A stretch of DNA of 64,000 nt from Syngnathus acus. Lineage: Eukaryota > Chordata > Actinopteri > Syngnathiformes > Syngnathidae. Both the position numbers and the translations under genes were made by a program. Where the stretch lies: contig NC_051089.1 of the NCBI RefSeq assembly GCF_901709675.1, positions 19,691,508 through 19,755,507 on the forward strand. Direction: 5' to 3'. Position 1 is the stretch's first letter; each line of letters starts with the position of its first letter. Shown here piece after piece: positions 58,192 through 64,000 of the stretch. The notes below the pieces were generated by a model that saw only the letters and a program-made list of their open reading frames with translations, was not told the DNA's origin and searched no databases.

Positions 58192-58554
58192 GGCGGCTCG
58201 GTGGAGCACTGGTTAGCACGTCCGCCTCACAGTTAGGAAGGTGCCGGTTCGATTCCACCTCCGGCCCTCCCTGTGTGGAGTTTGCATGTTCTTCCCGTGC
58301 CCGCTTGGGTTTTCTCCGGGTACTCCGGTTTCCTCCCACATCCCAAAAACATGCTTGGTAGGCCAATTGAGCACTCCAAATTGCCCCTAGGTGTGAGTGC
58401 GAGTGCAAATAGTTGTTCGTCTCTGTATGCCCTGCGATCGGCTGGCAACCGGTTCAGGGTGTCCCCCGCCTGCTGCCCGATGACTGCTGGGATAGGCTCC
58501 AGCACGCCTGCGACCCCCGTGGGGACAAGCGGTATAGAAAATGGATGGATGGAT
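58192..58554 (+). mobile_element. V-SINE, full length
   Basis: Head GGCGGCTCGGTGGAGCACTG, B box GGTTCGATTCC, conserved centre and GGATGGATGG tail. It lies 470 bp upstream of a TMC3 exon. The short sequence ATTTATTAAGGAG appears just before (58178-58190) and after it (58553-58565), a likely target duplication. Confidence 0.9.
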
Positions 58555-58860
58555 TTATTAAGGAGTTATTGTTGTTGTTTTGGCTGTGGAATGAATGAAA
58601 CGAATTACAGTGTATTCTTACAAAATATTTTGTTAGAGGAAGAGTAGTAGAAAATTGTGACTTGTGGAAAATTGTGACTTGTGGTCCACTGAAAAAACAG
58701 TAAACTCATTGTTTTGAACTTGTCCTTGGCTACATATGTTTCGTTAACTTTGAGTGTATCCCAATGAGAAAGAACAAACATGGCAAGGAACTAGTACAAT
58801 ATCACATTTAAACTCAGCTATCATTTAAAAAGCTGGCGCATAACGGGTGGAGACGAATGA

Positions 58861-60425
<1,565 letters not shown>

Positions 60426-60683
60426 ATTCCAGCGAGTCCAGCAAACTGGTCTGACACCAACTCCTACTTAGCAACTATCGCGCAGCCTGTTGCATCCAGC
60501 CTATCTACTACCCTGGTGTCTGAGATCTCACATCGCAACAGCACCATCGCCACCATTACCACAATGCTGGATGTCACCAACAGAAGCAGGGGCAGCTCTG
60601 AGACCCTCTCCAACCAGACAGCTCAGTTTGAAAAGAACACTCGCTCTCAACAGGACCAGTGCTGGGAAACCTACGTTGGGCAG
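60426..60683 (+). CDS. tmc3: TMC3 exon j (extracellular loop before TM6)
   Basis: The acceptor GATGTTTCCCAG and the donor GTAATG bound 258 bp, 86 codons in phase 0. It starts IPASPANWSDTNSYLATIAQ, continues with a Ser/Thr-rich part and ends SQQDQCWETYVGQ. The loop is variable in length among TMC proteins, but the final CWETYVGQ is conserved immediately before TM6. Four N-glycosylation sequons (NWS, NST, NRS, NQT) fit an extracellular loop. Confidence 0.93.
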
Positions 60684-61023
60684 GTAATGTTTTTGATTTA
60701 CAGTAGTTACAGATACAGTAATAATATGTCAAGTGGCCTAAATCTAATATAGTGCTGTGGTCAGTCCTTATGATTGGCTGTAATCTGTTCAGTATGTACC
60801 ACACCTCTCACCCTTAGTCAAATGGGTTAGGTTCCAGCTGGCTTGTGACACTGAACAAGTGGTATAGAAAATGTATGAATTTGAATTATAATCTATAGAT
60901 GAGATATTGTCACACCATGGTGATGTTGTCTCGTCTAAGATTTGTTTTTGTCCTGTCCTTTTGTTTTATTTTGAAATCCCATTTCCCCTGATTTCAGTTC
61001 ACTTGCCCTTCCTCATGTGTCCT

Positions 61024-61333
61024 GTGATTCTGCTGACGCGAACGAAGTGGAAGAGTGGATACGTTGTGGGAGGCTGAGATAAAGTGTTGTTAGAGCTGCT
61101 CTTACAGCTCTAAGCCAATCAGTGGCAAAGATACAGATCAACTTGTTCCCATTGGTCTCTCGGCCAATAGTGTGCTGTAAAGTCATATGGGCAGACAAAG
61201 TCCCGCGCTCCAAGTGACGCTGCAAAAAGCCGAGGCGCACCGAATATAGTATACGCAATATTTGTTTTCATAAAAACCCGCGATGCACAGAGTTCGCAAT
61301 AGGTGAAGCGCAAAGTGGTGAGGGCTCACTGTA
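61024..61333 (-). repeat. MITE family D fragment
   Basis: ACGAAGTGGAAGAGTGGATA to AGTGGTGAGGGCTCACTG. It matches the 3' module at 20036-20170 and ends in the family D tip next to TA. Confidence 0.55.
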
Positions 61334-61498
61334 TAGCGACGTATGAACTATTCAGCTTACATTAAGTCTCTCGGAACGAGTTCTGTTTGCGTATGTTGGT
61401 GACTGGTGAAAGGAAATGGAAAGATGTGACAGGGCACTTCAGCTGCGGAGAGGCTGCTTGTTTCTCTTAAATCGGCCACGGAGAGGCTAATCCTTGTG

Positions 61499-61822
61499 AT
61501 ATGTTGAAGTAGTCATAAGTAGAAATGTCCATGTAAATTTTGGTGTCAATTTATAGCTGTTTTTGTACATTTTAAGCGATAGACTGTACAATGATTTACA
61601 ATGGGGAAATTGTCTTTCTTCCGTGACATCAACCAAGACATGGGGTGGGGGGCTATTCCTTTTCCAAAGTAGGTGTTTTAAGCCATTTGTTGTTTCATTA
61701 CTCCTCCAAAATGAATGGATAAAATACAAAATGCTTGTTCTTTCATTTGTCTGATAACAAAAAATACATAAACTGGGCTAGTTAGTGAAAAATTAATCAT
61801 TTTCAGTATACCCTCCCTTTAA
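61499..61822 (-). repeat. Unnamed interspersed repeat, copy 2
   Basis: The complement of the repeat at 35722-36095: it starts GATATGTTGAAGTAGTCATA and ends TTAGTGAAAAATTAATCATT followed by a CCCTCCCTTTAA block. Confidence 0.6.
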
Positions 61823-61831
61823 TCTATTGTA

Positions 61832-63720
61832 CCGTAATTTTCGGACTATAAGTCGCTCCGGAGTATAAGTCGCACCAGCCATAAAATGCCCAAAAATGTG
61901 AAAAAAAACCATATATAAATCGCTCCGGAGTATAAGTCGCATTTTGGGGGGCAATTTATTCGACAAAATCCAACACCAAGAACAGACATGAACGAGCAAC
62001 AACAGGCTAAACGATACGGTATGCTAACGTGACAAACACAAACGAGGAGCTGAGAACGGGCCTGACGTAACATTCAGTTATTTAAAAAAAACTATTACAT
62101 AAATAACACGTTTATAAAACCATCTGTGTCACTCCAATTCATTAAATCCATCGATCGTCCTTTGTCAACAATGCCGTGTGCCGCGCCGCAATTCAAATTA
62201 TTCCACAGGCCCATACAACGATATATAAACTATATTTTAAATAACTATCACATAAACAACAATATTATCAAACCATTTGTGTCACTCCAAATCATTAAAT
62301 CCATCGATCAAATTTCTCGTCTTTTATCGATCGTCCTTTGTCAACAATGCGTGCGCGCCGCTGACGGCTCTTGCACTTAAAAATATTCCACAAGCCCATA
62401 TAACGATATATAAATTATATATCAAATAACTATTATATAAGCAATAATGTTATCAAACCATCTGTGCACTCTAAATCATTAAATCCATCGATCAAATTCC
62501 TCGTCCTTTGTCAACAACGCCGCGCGTGCGTGCGCCCTGACGTCAGCCTCGTCGTTACTCCACAGATCTACTATATAACTATATTGTAGCGTTAACAAAG
62601 TTCAAGGAAAGACGTGGGTTTGGTAAACGGCTCTTTATTTAACAAAACAAACTTCCAGGCGTGTGGCGGCGTGGACTTCCAGCCACGGAAATGGAAGAGA
62701 GCTCCTTAGACGATAGGTATGCTAACGTGACAAACACAAACTAAGAGCTGAGAACGGCCCTGACGTAAAATTCAGAGTTATTCAAAAAACTATTACATAA
62801 ATAACACGTTAATAAAACCATCTGTGTCACTCCAATTCATTAAATCCATCAATCGTCCTTTGTCAACAATGCGTGCGCGCCGCTGACGGCTCTTGCACTT
62901 AAAAATATTCCACAGGCCCATATAACGATATATAAATTATATATCAAATAACTATTATATAAGCAATAATGTTATCAAACCATCTGTGCACTCTAAATCA
63001 TTAAATCCATCGATCAAATTCCTCGTCCTTTGTCAACAACGCCGCGCGTGCGTGCGCCCTGACGTCAGCCTCGTCGTTATTCCACAGATCTACTATATAA
63101 CTATATTGTAGCGTTAACAAAGTTCAAGGAAAGACGTGGGTTTGGTAAACGGCTCTTTATTTAACAAAACAAACTTCCAGGCGTGTGGCGGCGTGGACTT
63201 CCAGCCACGGAAGTGGTAGAGAGCTCCATACAATAGGACCGGGCGTGCGTAAAAGCCATGACCGAGCCCCATCCACCGTCCCCGGACAGCCACCCGGCTG
63301 AGCGCCGGCCCTCGACTTCCATCCACGGAGCTGAAAGACAGCTCGGTAGAGTAGGACCGGGCATGCGTAAAAGCATTGTCCGAGCCCCATCCACCGTCCC
63401 TGGACAGCCACCCGGCCGAGCGCCGGCCCCCGACTTCAATCCACGGAAGTGAAAGAGAGCTCCGTCGAGTCAATCTTTGTCCTTTATGTAAACAACGCCG
63501 CGTCGCGCTGCTGACGTCGCGCTGCTGACGTCGCGCTGCTGACCGCGACGTCGCGCTGCTGACGTCACTTGAAATTCAAATTACAGTAATCCCTTGCTAC
63601 ATTGCGGTTCGTTTATCGCGGTTTCCTTTTTTTTTTTTTTTTTGTTGAAAATCTTTGAAAAAAAACATAAGTCGCTCCTGAGTATAAGTCGCCCCCCCAC
63701 CCAAACTATGAAAAAAATTA
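61832..63720 (-). mobile_element. TA-flanked MITE, family A copy 3 (inverted, internally duplicated)
   Basis: It begins CCGTAATTTTCGGACTATAA next to TA and runs in the opposite order to copies 1 and 2: AT-rich units first, then AATAAA module and minisatellite. A segment of roughly 500 bp that includes the TGTAGCGTTAACAAAG module is present twice (about 62100-62700 and 62720-63230). TGACGTCA octamers occur at 62538-62545, 63060-63067 and 63560-63567. The far end near 63720 is replaced by a SINE piece. Confidence 0.7.
63487..63565 (+). repeat. Short GACGTCGCGCTGCT tandem repeat
   Basis: About four near-identical units of 14-15 bp inside MITE copy 3, where copies 1 and 2 have one. Confidence 0.85.
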
Positions 63721-63726
63721 AATAAC

Positions 63727-63927
63727 TGTGTGGAGTTTGCATGTTCTCCCCGGGCCCGCGTGGGTTTTCTCCGGGCACTCCGGTTTCCTCCCACATCCCA
63801 AAAACATGCTTGGTAGGCCGATTGAAGACTCCAAATTGTCCCTAGGTGCGAGTGCAAATGGGATAGGCTCCAGCACTCCCGCGACCCCCGTGGGGACTAA
63901 GCGGTTCAGAAAATGGATGGATGGATA
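63727..63927 (+). mobile_element. V-SINE, 5'-truncated and internally deleted
   Basis: It starts in the conserved centre (TGTGTGGAGTTTGCATGTTC) and jumps from GTGCGAGTGCAAATG directly to GGATAGGCTCCAGC, then ends in GGATGGATGGAT. Confidence 0.8.
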
Positions 63928-64000
63928 AACAACAATATTATCAAACCATTTGTGTCACTCCAAATCATTAAATCCATCGATCAAATTTCTCGTCCTTTAT
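63928..64000 (-). repeat. Duplicated piece of MITE family A copy 3, cut by the window end
   Basis: AAACAACAATATTATCAAAC and the sequence that follows repeat 62256-62330 almost exactly, so a further segment of the same MITE starts here. Confidence 0.7.

Overview
The window looks like the nuclear genome of a ray-finned fish, most likely a teleost. It is a vertebrate-type genome with widely spaced exons separated by very large, repeat-filled introns. The repeats are the usual fish mixture: tRNA-derived V-SINEs (DANA-like), CR1/L2/Rex1-type LINEs, Ty3/gypsy LTR elements, Tc1/mariner and hAT DNA transposons with many non-autonomous derivatives, and a Tigger/pogo fragment. I cannot name the species.

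One host gene is recognisable. Ten exons on the + strand between 11189 and 60683 encode about 406 residues of a TMC (transmembrane channel-like) protein, best matched to TMC3. They cover the stretch just before TM1 through TM5 and the long extracellular loop that follows, ending in CWETYVGQ. All exon phases join cleanly. The first coding exons lie upstream of position 1 (or were not recognisable) and the remaining TM6-TM10/C-terminal exons lie beyond 64000. One intron (40566-40763) appears to use a GC-AG splice pair.

Everything else is intron filled with mobile elements, often nested. From left to right: 343-11166 is a hAT element carrying a broken BED-finger transposase gene; it is itself invaded by a TA-flanked MITE and by a Tc1 element that holds two LINE fragments and a palindromic hAT MITE. 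This big hAT ends only 22 bp upstream of a TMC3 exon. 11338-13933 holds two more MITEs and a SINE. 14272-18674 is a nearly intact gypsy element with nearly identical LTRs. 19266-23180 is MITE and LINE debris. 24591-31081 is a non-autonomous LTR element with a perfect 5-bp target duplication whose two LTRs each carry the same hAT element at the same site but in opposite orientation; the right LTR carries two further hAT insertions. 31897-40450 is mixed LINE, hAT, Tc1 and SINE material. The 4-kb intron 40907-44928 is mostly a nest of transposons. In the intron 45608-59025 are a SINE, a decayed gypsy, a Tigger CENP-B-type reading frame split by an intact 991-aa LINE open reading frame, a second almost full-length LINE, another MITE and another SINE. 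61832-64000 is a third copy of the MITE first seen at 778.

The biology therefore is one conserved sensory/ion-channel-family gene whose introns have acted as a trap for successive waves of transposons. I see no rRNA, no genuine tRNA, no CRISPR array and no bacterial-type operon.
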